From positions 240,273-304,272 of the forward strand of contig NZ_JAINVH010000005.1 of the NCBI RefSeq assembly GCF_020400825.1: DNA of 64,000 bases. The letters run 5' to 3'. Numbering within the stretch: the first letter of the stretch is position 1; every line of letters begins with the position of its first letter. Source of the DNA: Streptomyces sp. HPF1205. GTDB lineage: Bacteria > Actinomycetota > Actinomycetes > Streptomycetales > Streptomycetaceae. Below, piece by piece: positions 1 to 9,031 of this stretch. A model generated the notes under the pieces. That model saw only the letters and a list, made by a program, of their open reading frames with translations. It was not told the DNA's origin and ran no database searches. A program made the translations under genes and the position numbers.

Positions 1-1
1 G

Positions 2-121
2 TCCGACGCCGCGCGGGTGGCGGCCGAAGCTCCGCACACCCGGTTCGCGCGACTGGTAGTGCAGTCGGCGGCGCGTCCCGAGCGGCGCTGGGACTCGGTC
101 GCCCCTGGTGCCGCCCTGTGA
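2..121 (+). CDS. C-terminal end of an unidentified protein, possibly a DUF2064-type glycosyltransferase
   Basis: An open frame runs from the window edge to a TGA at 119-121. The stop overlaps the GTG start of the next gene (GTGA), so the two are probably co-translated. The 39 visible residues include APHTRFARL. This resembles the end of DUF2064/TIGR04282 glycosyltransferase-like proteins, which often sit beside sulfite-oxidase-like and methyltransferase genes in Streptomyces. The assignment rests on that context and a short tail, so it is tentative. The start lies outside the window. Confidence 0.5.
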   Translation, partial: SDAARVAAEAPHTRFARLVVQSAARPERRWDSVAPGAAL

Positions 122-813
122 CCCCCGCACCGACCGGGACCCGCACGCAGCCGTGGGGCGGCGACCCGTACGCCGTGGCGCTGGCGGACGGGCGCGGACC
201 GCTGTTCCTGCGGCGGGCCGACGGCTGGCTGCTGCCACTGGAGGTGGAGCGGTGGTGCGCACCCCCTGACGCGGCCGACGCGACGATGCTGCGCCGCTGC
301 CAAGGGCCGGTGCTCGACATAGGGTGCGGTCCCGGCCGCCTTGTGGCCGCCGTGGCGGCGAGCGGCACGCCCGTGCTGGGTGTCGACGTCAGCCCGGCCG
401 CCGTCGAGCGGACGAGGGACGCCGGGGGAGCGGTGCTGTGCCGCTCGGTGTTCGACCCGCTGCCGGGGGAGGGGCGCTGGCGCACAGCGCTGCTCGCCGA
501 CGGCAACATCGGGATCGGCGGGGATCCCCGCGCCCTCCTGCGCCGCGTCCTCCGGTTGGTGGCCCCGGGCGGCCGGCTCCTTGCCGAGGCGGCGCCCTAC
601 GAGGTCGACGAGCGGCTCACCGTACGTGTCGAGGACGGGTACGGTCGCCAGGGCCTGGACTTCCCGTGGGCCAGACTCGGCCCGGCCGCCCTGCGGGCCG
701 CCGCCACGGCGACCGGCTGGACCGTGACCGAGGAGTGGTCGTCGCACGGCCGCCGCTTCGCCACCCTCCTCAGCGCCCCGCCGGCGGCGCGGCGCCTTCC
801 GGCACCGCGCTGA
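118..813 (+). CDS. class I SAM-dependent methyltransferase
   Basis: A 231-residue Rossmann-fold methyltransferase. The SAM-binding motif I, VLDIGCGPG, is at residues 65-73. It is followed by an acidic strand end (VLGVDVS, near 89) and a post-motif stretch, RLVAPGGRLLAEA. The substrate cannot be read from the sequence. The GTG start overlaps the preceding stop by 4 bp, which supports this start and an operon with the upstream gene. The downstream neighbours on the opposite strand are a molybdenum oxidoreductase and its membrane partner, a grouping commonly seen in Streptomyces, but no shared pathway is proven. Confidence 0.8.
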   Translation: MTPAPTGTRTQPWGGDPYAVALADGRGPLFLRRADGWLLPLEVERWCAPPDAADATMLRRCQGPVLDIGCGPGRLVAAVAASGTPVLGVDVSPAAVERTRDAGGAVLCRSVFDPLPGEGRWRTALLADGNIGIGGDPRALLRRVLRLVAPGGRLLAEAAPYEVDERLTVRVEDGYGRQGLDFPWARLGPAALRAAATATGWTVTEEWSSHGRRFATLLSAPPAARRLPAPR

Positions 814-867
814 AGCACGCCTTGGTGCGGTGGGTGCCGCCCGGCGCCCTGAAGCAGCCGCGCACCT

Positions 868-1326
868 CTACGAGTGACCGCTCCGGTCCACTCCGCCCCG
901 CACCCGGTCCCGCGTCCCGGCCCGCGCCCGCCCCCTCAGCGCCTTGGCCGCGACGCCCAGGCACACCGTCACCGCCACCACCGCGCTGACCGACAGCGCC
1001 CAGCCCCGCACGTAGTCCAGCGGCAGGACGGAAGGGTTCGCGGTCCGGCCGGGGCGCAGCAGGACGGGCAGGGCGACGGCCGTGAGGGAGCCGATCACCA
1101 GGAAGGGCAGGCGCAGCCGGGCCCGCCACCTGGCGCCCGCGGCCAGACCCAGCAGCAAGGTGGCGGGCACCAGGAGGCCGTCGTGCAGCAAGAGGGCCAG
1201 CAGCAGCCACCTCGCCACACCCCGCCAGTCGCGTACGGCCGGGTCGGTCACCAGCGTGCCCGCGCCGAACGCCATCGCCGCCAGGCCGGCGGCGCCCAGC
1301 CCGTACCGGAGGATCCGCCCGGTCAC
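868..1326 (-). CDS. small four-helix membrane protein, partner of the oxidoreductase
   Basis: About 152 residues with four hydrophobic segments, roughly residues 7-25, 38-62, 70-88 and 104-126, and a basic tail. It looks like an integral membrane protein of unknown function. Its GTG start at 1326 overlaps the TGA of the oxidoreductase gene (GTGA), so translation is very probably coupled. By position it may stabilise or pass electrons to the membrane half of that oxidoreductase. No haem-binding histidine pattern is clear enough to claim a cytochrome. There is 54 bp between its end and the convergent methyltransferase. Confidence 0.75.
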   Translation of the reverse strand: MTGRILRYGLGAAGLAAMAFGAGTLVTDPAVRDWRGVARWLLLALLLHDGLLVPATLLLGLAAGARWRARLRLPFLVIGSLTAVALPVLLRPGRTANPSVLPLDYVRGWALSVSAVVAVTVCLGVAAKALRGRARAGTRDRVRGGVDRSGHS

Positions 1327-2780
1327 GTCAGGACCTCCAGCGTCGCCACCCACTTGGTCTGCAGCACACCGGGCCGGTTGGGCGCGATGATCCGGGCCGG
1401 GAAGCCGTGGTCGAGGGAGAGCGGCGCGCCGTTCAGGCGGAGCGCGAGGAGCGTGAGGGGGTCGCGGGCGTAGTGCGCGCCCATCTCCATCACCGAGTAC
1501 GCGCCCCCCTTCTGCAACGAGACCACGCGCAGCGTCGCGCCGCGCGGGGCGCCCGCGTGGTCCAGCAGGTCCCGTATCCGCACTCCCGACCAGTGCGCGT
1601 TCTCGCTCCAGCCCTCCACACACGCGACGGGCAGCACCACCGAGTGTTGGGGAAGCGCCCGCAGTTGCTCCAGCGACAGCTCGTACGGCCGCGGGCCGCG
1701 GACACTCAGCCGGTACCCGGCCAACCGGGCGGGCGAGATGCCGGCCGCGGCGGCGGTGCGGTTCACCGGCAAGTGCTGCGGACCGTGGTCGGGATGTCGC
1801 GGGGCGAGCACGTCGAGGTCCTTCAACGGGGTGAACGACTGGCCGGCCGTGGTGAGGGTCACCGCGCCCACCGCGGCACCCACGGTGGCCAGGAACGCCC
1901 GCCGGTCGGGACCGTCGGCCGCGGGCAGCCGCAGTGTCCCGGGTGAGCGCCGCCCCCAGTGCGCAGCGATCACCGGCGCCTTGACCGCGATGTGCAGGGC
2001 CAGCGCGCCCACCATGACCCACGCCAGCGCCCAGTGCGCGGGCCGGAAGTTCCACGGCCACGGATACCACTGCGCGGTGTTCAGCAGCCCGGTCGCGAGT
2101 TGCAGCAGGGTGACGGCGACCAGGACGGCGATCGACAGCCGCTCCAAGGCGTGGGCCACCGACCTCAGCGGCGGCCACGCGAACAGCCGGGGGTACACCG
2201 TCCACAGCTTCGCCAGCACCAGGGGTATCGCGGCGATCCCGCAGGCCACGTGCAGCCCCTGCGTCACCCGGTACCCCCACACCGGCCGGCTCGGCAGCGC
2301 GTCCACCGCCCAACCCGGCGGCTGCTGCAGGTAATGGCTGACCAGGCCGGTCACGAAGCACGTCACCAAGGCGCAGCCGGCCAGCCGGCCGACCGACACC
2401 GCCGTGCGCGCGTCGTGCAGCCGCCCCCGGAACGCTCCGTCCCGCAGCGGTCCCACCCGCAGGCCGGTGGGGAAGCGGGCGCCCGGCGCGAGCGCGGTGA
2501 GCCGCGTCCTGGCGCCGGCGCGCGCCTTTCCGGGCGCCTTGCGGCCGCTCACGCCCGCATCGCTCGGTGCCCGGTGTTCGTCATCAGCGCTGTCGCGCGT
2601 CGCTTGGCGGCCTTCCGTTCCGCCACCAGGCGGCGGGTTCGTCTCGCCGTCAGGCGGCGGATCGGTCTCGCTGCCCGGCCGCGGATCCGCCCGCCCGCCT
2701 TGTGGTCGTTCCGGGAGGTCGCCCGGCATGCGGTCGACCGGGTTTCGCGGCGCGTCGGAGGAAGGGCGGGGTTCGGCCAT
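1323..2780 (-). CDS. sulfite-oxidase-family molybdopterin oxidoreductase fused to a membrane cytochrome-like domain
   Basis: A 485-residue two-part protein. Residues 1-100 are a Pro/Gly/Asp-rich cytoplasmic tail. About four membrane helices follow, with histidines placed as in b-type cytochromes (SHYLQQ, GLHVACG, ALHIAVK). A twin-arginine-like segment (DRRAFLATVG) then leads into a molybdopterin domain. In that domain VACVEGWS places Cys387 at the expected molybdenum-ligand position of the sulfite oxidase superfamily. The domain is therefore predicted to face the outside and exchange electrons through the membrane half. The substrate is unknown; the family includes sulfite oxidases and methionine-sulfoxide-reducing MsrP relatives. 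I chose the ATG at 2780 because upstream sequence lacks coding character. Confidence 0.82.
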   Translation of the reverse strand: MAEPRPSSDAPRNPVDRMPGDLPERPQGGRADPRPGSETDPPPDGETNPPPGGGTEGRQATRDSADDEHRAPSDAGVSGRKAPGKARAGARTRLTALAPGARFPTGLRVGPLRDGAFRGRLHDARTAVSVGRLAGCALVTCFVTGLVSHYLQQPPGWAVDALPSRPVWGYRVTQGLHVACGIAAIPLVLAKLWTVYPRLFAWPPLRSVAHALERLSIAVLVAVTLLQLATGLLNTAQWYPWPWNFRPAHWALAWVMVGALALHIAVKAPVIAAHWGRRSPGTLRLPAADGPDRRAFLATVGAAVGAVTLTTAGQSFTPLKDLDVLAPRHPDHGPQHLPVNRTAAAAGISPARLAGYRLSVRGPRPYELSLEQLRALPQHSVVLPVACVEGWSENAHWSGVRIRDLLDHAGAPRGATLRVVSLQKGGAYSVMEMGAHYARDPLTLLALRLNGAPLSLDHGFPARIIAPNRPGVLQTKWVATLEVLT

Positions 2781-2936
2781 GCCCCCATCACACCTCCGCC
2801 GAGGGCCCCGCGGGGGCCGGGGACTCCTTACGGAACGCGGACGGCGGTCCCGGGCCCGTCGCCGCCGGACCGGCCGGATGCGAGCGTGTGGCCTGTGGGA
2901 ACGACGACCGGGACAGCATCGGGGAATACCGCCGCC

Positions 2937-4388
2937 ATGGACGCGGGGACGAGGCCAAAGGGCCGCCGCTGGGCGCCGGCCGTGCTCTGCGTACTGCTGG
3001 CCGGGCTCGTCGCCGAAGTGGCCGCGACCGTCGCCATAGGCGGCGGATACGGCGATCCGGACCGGTTGCCGTACTGGTACGGCGCCGGATGGCTGCTGTT
3101 CGCGGCTGCCGTGGCGGTCGTGCGCAAGGTCCCGCGGAAAGCGGCGGTTTGGTGCGTGATGGCCGGAAGCGCCGCACTGGCGCTGGCAGCCCTCGCGGGC
3201 CCGCCGCGGAACAGCGACGACATGTACCGGTACGCCTGGGACGGCACCGTGCAGGCCGCCGGGACATCGCCCTACGCCTATCCGCCGGACGCCGCGGAGC
3301 TGGCGCGGCTGCGTGATCCCTGGCTGTTCCCGCCCCGTACCGCCGGCCCCGATCCCTGCCCCGGATGGGACCTGAGGCCGGCCTCCGGCGGGGTGTGCAC
3401 CCGTATCAACCGCCCTTCCGTGCACACCATCTACCCGCCGGTCGCCGAAGGCTGGTTCCTCGCCGTGCACGCCTTGTCGCCGTCCGGCGCCCGCCACAAG
3501 CCCATGCAGGTGGGCGGCGCCGTCCTCGTGGTCGCCGTCACCGGGGCGCTGCTGCGGTCCTTGCGCCGGCGCGGCGCCGACCCGCGTGGAGCGGCGCTGT
3601 GGGCGTGGTGCCCCCTGGTGCCGCTCGCCGCCGTCAACGACGCTCACGTCGACACCCTCGGGGTGCTGCTGACGGTCCTCGCCCTCGGGGCGGTCGCGGA
3701 ACCGGTCCGGCGCGGCGGACTGCTGGGCGCAGCGATCGCGGTGAAGCTGCTGCCGGTCCTGGCCGCGCCCGGCGCGCTCGCCCGGCGCACGCCCAGGGAA
3801 TGGCTGCGTATCGTGCCTGCGGCGCTCGCCGTCATCGCCCTCGCGTATCTTCCGTACGTCCTGTTGTCGGGCACCGGCGTGATCGGATACCTCCCGGGCT
3901 ACCTGCACGAGGAGGGCTACGAGCCGGGCGCCGTACGGCGCTTCGCGCTGCTGCGGCTGGTCCTGCCGGACGCCGCCGCCGGACCGGCCGCCGTCGCCGC
4001 GGTGGTGGCCACGGCGCTGTACGTCGTACTGCGCGGCGACCCGCGCCGGCCCTGGAGCGGGGCCCTGCTCGTCACAGGGGTGACGCTGCTGCTCACCTCG
4101 CCTTCGTACTACTGGTACGGGCTCCTGGTCGTCGCCCTTGCCGCGCTCGACGGGCGCTGGGAATGGCTCGGTGTACCCCTGGCCGGGCTCGCCCTCTACA
4201 CGGGCAACGAGATGGGGACGCGCGGCGACACCCTTCAAACCGCCGCCTATGCGACGGCCGCCGGGGCGGTCGTCGCGGGCGTCGCCTGGCGCCGATGGCA
4301 CCGCAACCGGCGCCAGGCCCGCGGGGCAGCCGCGCCATCCCCCGTCAAAAGCCGTGGTAGCACCGTTGACACCCGCGTGGGGCCGTGA
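2937..4388 (+). CDS. polytopic GT87/DUF2029-like glycosyltransferase
   Basis: A 483-residue integral membrane protein with about ten hydrophobic segments. The extracytoplasmic loop motif NSDDMYRYAWDG (near 90-101) is typical of GT-C type, polyprenol-phosphate-sugar-dependent glycosyltransferases, and the aspartates are the likely catalytic or metal residues. A second acidic motif, NDAHVDT, lies near residue 236. By family it would transfer mannose or another sugar from a lipid-linked donor outside the cell. It is divergent from the oxidoreductase gene, and the 156 bp between their starts would hold both promoters. Acceptor and donor are not identifiable. Confidence 0.72.
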   Translation: MDAGTRPKGRRWAPAVLCVLLAGLVAEVAATVAIGGGYGDPDRLPYWYGAGWLLFAAAVAVVRKVPRKAAVWCVMAGSAALALAALAGPPRNSDDMYRYAWDGTVQAAGTSPYAYPPDAAELARLRDPWLFPPRTAGPDPCPGWDLRPASGGVCTRINRPSVHTIYPPVAEGWFLAVHALSPSGARHKPMQVGGAVLVVAVTGALLRSLRRRGADPRGAALWAWCPLVPLAAVNDAHVDTLGVLLTVLALGAVAEPVRRGGLLGAAIAVKLLPVLAAPGALARRTPREWLRIVPAALAVIALAYLPYVLLSGTGVIGYLPGYLHEEGYEPGAVRRFALLRLVLPDAAAGPAAVAAVVATALYVVLRGDPRRPWSGALLVTGVTLLLTSPSYYWYGLLVVALAALDGRWEWLGVPLAGLALYTGNEMGTRGDTLQTAAYATAAGAVVAGVAWRRWHRNRRQARGAAAPSPVKSRGSTVDTRVGP

Positions 4389-4462
4389 CCTACTAACGGG
4401 ATCCACTCGATGTCGTAATGGGGCCGACCGCCTGCGGGTGGCCGCGCTACTGGGGGCTTGCG

Positions 4463-5698
4463 GTGACGAGAGATAGGTATCCGACGACAGCGGAAATCAC
4501 TGAGAGTGCTCGGATGCTCACGCTGAGATATCCGGGTATCTGCCGTCTGGGGGCGGTCGGAAGGTCCAGGGCGGGACGGCCGCTGCTCATGCTGACGGTG
4601 GGGCGGGGGTCGAGGAACGTCCTGGTGGTGGCCGGCCCGCACGCCAACGAGGCCGCGGTCGGCGGCGCGACCGTGCTGCGGCTGGCCGGGCAGCTCGCCG
4701 CCGAGCGGGAGCGGGGCGACGACGACGGAAGCGCCTGGCACTTCCTGCTGTGCATCGACCCCGACGGCGCCGCGCTCAACGAACCCTGGCTGCCCGGCCC
4801 CTACACGCTGCGCGGCCACTACGAGCACTTCTTCCGGCCGTGCGCCGCCGAGCAGCCCGAGTGGCTGCCCAGCAAGGGCTACGCACAGGACGCGGCGCTC
4901 CCCGAGACCCGCGCGCTGCTGGAGGTGCTCGACGGGCTGCGGCCGGTGCTGCAGTGCTCGCTGCACGGCATCGACGTCGGCGGCAGTTTCGTGCAGTTGA
5001 CCAGTGACGTTCCGGGGGTGCCGGAGCGGATCGGCAAGTCGGCGGCGGAACTGGACATCCCGCTGGAGAGCGGCTCGTCCGACGCCTTCCAGTGGCCGAG
5101 CCCGGGGCCCGGGGTGTACGTGATGCCCGCCGCGGCCGCCGCCGGCGACGGAGCCCACTCGACGTGGGAGCGGGCCCGCCGGTACGACGGGGTCACGGCG
5201 ATCGTCGAGGTCCCCATGTGGGCGTGCGACCGTACCGCCGACATCACGCCCCATCCCGATCCCGACCACGCCCTGCGCAAGGCGGGGGCGATCCTGCGCA
5301 GGGACCTGCCGACCGTCGCCCGTGTCCTGGACGCGATGCCTCCCGAGGTCGTGGGCGCCGACCGCCCGCTGCTCCGCACCGTCCGTGAGCTGGTCTCGCT
5401 CGGCCCCCGGCTGACCGCCGAGTGGGACCCGGCGGTCCGGCCGCCCGACGCGCCGCCCCTGCCGCCGATGACCACCGCCCGCGTCACCAGCATCGAGGTC
5501 TACGCCCAGCGCCTCCCCCTGCGCGCCGCCGCCATGCTCCGCCGTATCGCCGCGGTCCCGTCCATCACCCGCCTCGTCGACACGTGGTGCGAAGCGTACG
5601 AACGCGCCTACCGCCCGCGCTGGGTCCCGGTCGCCGACCAGGTGGAGCAGCAGGCGCGCAGCGTGCTGGCGGTCTACGAGGAGCTACGCGCGTCATAG
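4463..5698 (+). CDS. M14-family zinc carboxypeptidase-like protein
   Basis: About 411 residues with the M14 zinc site. GPHANEAAVGG supplies His and Glu of the HxxE pair near residue 56, SLHGIDVGG supplies the third ligand near 172, and IVEVPMW holds a candidate catalytic glutamate near 250. There is no signal peptide, so the protein is probably cytoplasmic, as in M14 peptidases acting on peptidoglycan peptides or modified peptides. An ATG at 4418 would add 15 residues but has no ribosome site; the GTG at 4463 follows a GGGGG run and is preferred. It converges on the GNAT gene with 14 bp between them. Confidence 0.78.
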   Translation: MTRDRYPTTAEITESARMLTLRYPGICRLGAVGRSRAGRPLLMLTVGRGSRNVLVVAGPHANEAAVGGATVLRLAGQLAAERERGDDDGSAWHFLLCIDPDGAALNEPWLPGPYTLRGHYEHFFRPCAAEQPEWLPSKGYAQDAALPETRALLEVLDGLRPVLQCSLHGIDVGGSFVQLTSDVPGVPERIGKSAAELDIPLESGSSDAFQWPSPGPGVYVMPAAAAAGDGAHSTWERARRYDGVTAIVEVPMWACDRTADITPHPDPDHALRKAGAILRRDLPTVARVLDAMPPEVVGADRPLLRTVRELVSLGPRLTAEWDPAVRPPDAPPLPPMTTARVTSIEVYAQRLPLRAAAMLRRIAAVPSITRLVDTWCEAYERAYRPRWVPVADQVEQQARSVLAVYEELRAS

Positions 5699-5712
5699 CG
5701 GAGGGTGAGGGC

Positions 5713-6213
5713 TCACCCGGCCGAAGGACCGGCGGCAGCCGACAGCGCCTTGCCCAGGCAGACGCTGAGCTCGTCGTCGCGGTAGTAGCCGAACTTCCGG
5801 ATCGGCGTGTAGCCCGAGGACTCGTACAAGGCGATGGCCTCGGGCTGCTTCAGCCCGGTCTCCAGGATCATGCGGGTGCGGCCCGCGGCGGACGCGCTCG
5901 CCTCCAGTTCGGCCAGCAGACGGCGGGCCAGACCCCGGCCGCGCGCCTCAGGCACGACGAACATCCTCTTGATCTCGGCGTCCCCGTCCTCGAAGCCCTC
6001 CGGGGAGGCGTCCTGGGCCCGCCAGCCGCCGCTGGCCACCGGCGTGCCGTCGGTGTCGTAGACGAGCAGGTACAGGCCCTGCGGCGGCTCGAAGTGCGCC
6101 GCGGCCATGTGCGTGAGGTCGCCGCCCCCGTACCGCTGGACGTACTCGAGCTGCACCAGTTCGTTCAGCCTCACCGCGTCGGGGTGGTCGTACCTGGTCT
6201 TCCGGATCTCCAC
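5713..6213 (-). CDS. GNAT-family N-acetyltransferase
   Basis: About 166 residues. The acetyl-CoA-binding motif A is clear: IKRMFVVPEARGRGLARRLL, with the R/Q-x-x-G-x-G/A signature near residue 100. It is followed by a motif B-like ALYESSGYTP. The substrate is unknown. The frame is open further upstream, but similarity to the fold begins at the GTG at 6213, which I take as the start. The promoter region is shared with divergent exonuclease III and contains a perfect 7-bp-arm palindrome (6223-6243) only 10 bp from this start, so its transcription is likely regulated there. Confidence 0.8.
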   Translation of the reverse strand: MEIRKTRYDHPDAVRLNELVQLEYVQRYGGGDLTHMAAAHFEPPQGLYLLVYDTDGTPVASGGWRAQDASPEGFEDGDAEIKRMFVVPEARGRGLARRLLAELEASASAAGRTRMILETGLKQPEAIALYESSGYTPIRKFGYYRDDELSVCLGKALSAAAGPSAG

Positions 6214-6222
6214 GGCGACAAT

Positions 6223-6243
6223 CGTACGATGATCATTCGTACG
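6223..6243. promoter_or_regulatory. palindrome between divergent GNAT and exonuclease III genes
   Basis: CGTACGA, a 7-base centre TGATCAT (itself containing the palindrome TGATCA), then TCGTACG. The 7-bp arms match perfectly and the whole 21 bp is symmetric apart from the central base pair. It stands out against the GC-rich surroundings and lies between two divergent starts (6213 and 6305). An additional GTACG half site follows at 6247-6251. This looks like an operator for a dimeric repressor; no regulator gene lies next to it, and it does not match the actinobacterial LexA box. Confidence 0.55.
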
Positions 6244-6304
6244 TCTGTACGCTTGCGCGTCTCCTGGTGGCGGGGCGGCCGGCCGGGCCGGATAGGGTCC
6301 GGGA

Positions 6305-7108
6305 ATGCTCACCGTCACCACGGCCAACGTCAACGGACTGCGCGCCGCCGCCAAGAAGGGCTTCCTGCGCTGGCTGGACGAGACCGCCGCCGACGTGATC
6401 TGCCTCCAGGAGGTCCGCGCCGAACCCGACCAGCTCCCCGGGGAACTGCGCGACCCCGACGGCTGGCACGCCTACCACGCCCCGGCCGCCGCCAAGGGCC
6501 GCGCGGGCGTCTCCGTCTACACACGTCGCAAGCCCGCCGCCGTACGCGTCGGCTTCGGCTGCGCGGAGTTCGACAACTCCGGTCGCTACCTGGAGGTCGA
6601 TCTGCCCTTCCCGGGTCCCGGCCTCACCGTCGGCAGCCTCTACCTCCCCTCGGGAGAGGTGGGCACCGCCCGGCAGGAGGAGAAATACCGATTCCTGGAC
6701 GCCTTCCGCGCCCACCTGGACGCCCTGCGCGCCAAGGCGGCGGCCGACGGGACCCACGCCCTGGTGACGGGTGACTGGAACATCGCCCACACCGAGGCCG
6801 ACCTGAAGAACTGGCGGGCCAACCAGAAGGCCGCGGGCTTCCTGCCCGAGGAACGCGCCTGGCTGACCGGTGTGTTCACCGACTGGACCGACGTCGTCCG
6901 CGCCCTGCACCCGGACACGGCCGGCCCGTACTCGTGGTGGTCCTACCGCGGCCGCGCCTTCGACGCGGACACCGGCTGGCGCATCGACTACCACGTCGCC
7001 ACCCGCGACCTGGGCAAGGCCGCCGTCGCAGCGGTCGTCGAACGCGCGCCCTCCCACGACCTGCGCTGGTCCGACCACGCCCCGGTCACGGTCACCTACG
7101 ACGTATGA
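6305..7108 (+). CDS. xthA: exodeoxyribonuclease III
   Basis: A 267-residue exonuclease/endonuclease/phosphatase-fold protein with all hallmark blocks: TANVNGLR at the N-terminus, CLQEVR (metal-binding Glu, near 35-40), VTGDWNIAH (Asp/Asn, near 156-164) and SDHAPVT at the C-terminus (Asp-His catalytic pair). Family members cut DNA at abasic sites and remove 3' blocking groups in base excision repair. Length matches the family. The ATG start lies 91 bp from the divergent GNAT start, with a palindromic operator-like site between them. Confidence 0.93.
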   Translation: MLTVTTANVNGLRAAAKKGFLRWLDETAADVICLQEVRAEPDQLPGELRDPDGWHAYHAPAAAKGRAGVSVYTRRKPAAVRVGFGCAEFDNSGRYLEVDLPFPGPGLTVGSLYLPSGEVGTARQEEKYRFLDAFRAHLDALRAKAAADGTHALVTGDWNIAHTEADLKNWRANQKAAGFLPEERAWLTGVFTDWTDVVRALHPDTAGPYSWWSYRGRAFDADTGWRIDYHVATRDLGKAAVAAVVERAPSHDLRWSDHAPVTVTYDV

Positions 7109-7194
7109 GCGCCCTCGCCCGGGCGCCGCCAGGTGCCCGGTGGCCCCCGGACAATCCCGTGGCCGCCCGCCCGGGCCGGTGGCATGCTGGGCGC

Positions 7195-7944
7195 GTGAGC
7201 CGACCGCGTATCACCGTACGGATGCCCGCCGACCTGCACGTCTTCCTGGCCGCGAACCGGCGTGGCGAGGCCACCGAGGTGGTCACCGACGGCTCCTCGT
7301 CGCTCGGGCACGTGGTGGAGTCGATGGGGGTGCCGCTCACCGAGGTGGGGCGGCTCGTCGTGGACGGCCGCGAGGTACCGGCGGCCCACGTCCCGGCGGA
7401 CGGCGAGGACGTACGCGTCCATGCCGTCGAACGGCCGCAAGCGGTGCCCGGCGCACCGCTGCGCTTCCTGCTCGACGTCCATCTCGGCACCCTGGCGAGG
7501 CGGCTGCGCCTGCTCGGCGTCGACGCGGCCTACGAGAACGAGGACATCGGCGACCCCGCGCTGGCCGCCCGCTCCGCGGCCGAGCGCCGGGTGATCCTCT
7601 CCCGCGACCGCGGCCTGCTGCGGCGCCGCGAGATCTGGGCCGGCGGATACGTCTACAGCGACCGTCCCGAGGACCAACTGCGCGACGTCCTGAACCGCTT
7701 CGCCCCGCCACTCGCGCCCTGGACCCGGTGCGTGGCCTGCAACGGCCCGCTCACCGCGGCGGACAAGCAAGCCGTTCGCGACCGCCTCCGGCACGGCACC
7801 CGCGCGACGTACGACGTCTTCGCCCAATGCGCCCAGTGCGGCCGCGTCTACTGGAAGGGCGCCCACCACGCCCGTCTGGAGGCGGTGGTGGCCGAGGCGC
7901 TGCGCGGCGTCAAGGGTTCCGTGGGCCGACCCCCTTCGGTGTGA
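7195..7944 (+). CDS. Mut7-C RNase domain protein with N-terminal ubiquitin-like domain
   Basis: About 249 residues. Residues 1-80 form a ThiS/MoaD-like beta-grasp region (ITVRMPADLHVFL ... DGREVPAAHVPADGEDVRVH). Residues from about 87 carry the Mut7-C (PIN-fold) domain: FLLDVHLGTLARRLRLLG, then ILSRDRGLLRR with its acidic and basic residues, and a C-terminal zinc ribbon with CVAC and CAQC pairs. The arrangement is the known bacterial Mut7-C architecture, predicted to be an RNase. The GTG at 7195 begins the beta-grasp fold, and upstream frame content is not protein-like. It follows xthA by 86 bp on the same strand. Confidence 0.85.
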   Translation: MSRPRITVRMPADLHVFLAANRRGEATEVVTDGSSSLGHVVESMGVPLTEVGRLVVDGREVPAAHVPADGEDVRVHAVERPQAVPGAPLRFLLDVHLGTLARRLRLLGVDAAYENEDIGDPALAARSAAERRVILSRDRGLLRRREIWAGGYVYSDRPEDQLRDVLNRFAPPLAPWTRCVACNGPLTAADKQAVRDRLRHGTRATYDVFAQCAQCGRVYWKGAHHARLEAVVAEALRGVKGSVGRPPSV

Positions 7945-8141
7945 CCGTGACGGCGTGGGCCCCGCACCACCGCCGGGAGCCCGTCGCCGTACCCAAGGTG
8001 GCCGTGTGACGGTCCGTGTGACGGGCGCCGCGTCGCCGCGCGACCCGAATGGCCGTATATGAATGTGACGTGTGGGACGAAACGGGCGCTAGTGGGGGCT
8101 GGTTGACGCACTCGCGGCACAGGTTTGCAAGTATCGACGTG

Positions 8142-9008
8142 ATGACTGCCGCTCCCCCTGAGACGCTCACCGAGCGCCAAGACGCAGCAAGCCGTGGCCG
8201 GCGCCGGCACCGGCGGTCCCGTCGCACCGGAAGGCGCAAGGCGGTCATGGCGGCCGCGGGCGTCATCGGGCTGGCCGCCCTGGGCGCCGGGTACCTGGTC
8301 GTGGGCGGCCACGGCGGGTCGTCCGCCGTCGCGGACGCCAAGCACGACCACGCGTCCCGGCCCGGTGCGGCCGCGCCCACCACCCGGCCGGTGACCGTCA
8401 ACGCCGCCGTTCAACCACCCACCGTGATACGGGGCCTGGGGCCCAGGACGCGCGCCGCCATCCCCGCCGCCAGCCGGCAGGTGCTGGTCGCCTCCGGCCG
8501 GGGCGGGAACTCCTCAGTGTCCGTCGTCACCTTGTGGTCACGCACCGCCGACGGCCACTGGAAGCCCGGCAGGTCCTGGCCCGCGCACAACGCCCTGCAC
8601 GGCTGGACCCGCAGCCACCACGCGGGCGACCTGCACAGCCCCATCGGCGTGTTCACCCTCACCGACGCCGGCGGCTTCGAGCCGAACCCGGGCTCCAAGC
8701 TGCCGTACCACCACTCGTCCAAGTTCCACGCGGGAGGCGTCGGCTTCGACGGCGAACCCCTGGACGACGCGTTCGACTACGTCATCGCGATCAACTACAA
8801 CCGCGTGCCCGGCACGTCCCCCCTCGACGGCACCCAGCCGCTCGGCTCGGGCCGCGGCGGCGGTATCTGGGTCCACGTCGACCACGGCGGCCCCACCCAC
8901 GGGTGCGTCAGCGTCTCCGCGGCTCACATGGTCGAGTTGCTGCGCACCCTCGACCCCGCCGACCACCCGGTCATCGTCATGGGCGATGCCGCCTCGCTGG
9001 CCACCTGA
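8142..9008 (+). CDS. membrane-anchored L,D-transpeptidase (YkuD-like) family protein
   Basis: About 288 residues. A short basic cytoplasmic segment (RRRHRRSRRTGRRK) precedes one hydrophobic helix near residues 37-56, then a linker and an extracellular catalytic domain. The C-terminal block HGGPTHGCVSVS contains the His and catalytic Cys of the YkuD/ErfK fold (Cys near 257). Family members form 3-3 or protein-peptidoglycan crosslinks; many Streptomyces homologues are annotated simply as secreted L,D-transpeptidases. GTG at 8139 is an equally good start. A 194-bp non-coding gap precedes it, and an inverted repeat follows. Confidence 0.8.
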   Translation: MTAAPPETLTERQDAASRGRRRHRRSRRTGRRKAVMAAAGVIGLAALGAGYLVVGGHGGSSAVADAKHDHASRPGAAAPTTRPVTVNAAVQPPTVIRGLGPRTRAAIPAASRQVLVASGRGGNSSVSVVTLWSRTADGHWKPGRSWPAHNALHGWTRSHHAGDLHSPIGVFTLTDAGGFEPNPGSKLPYHHSSKFHAGGVGFDGEPLDDAFDYVIAINYNRVPGTSPLDGTQPLGSGRGGGIWVHVDHGGPTHGCVSVSAAHMVELLRTLDPADHPVIVMGDAASLAT

Positions 9009-9031
9009 CCGCCTCCCGGCGGCGCCCGCGT

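Noticed and set aside
1323..4406. Very long open frame on the minus strand beyond the oxidoreductase
   Set aside because: High GC keeps frames open; only 1323-2780 shows family motifs, and the rest is antisense to the glycosyltransferase gene.
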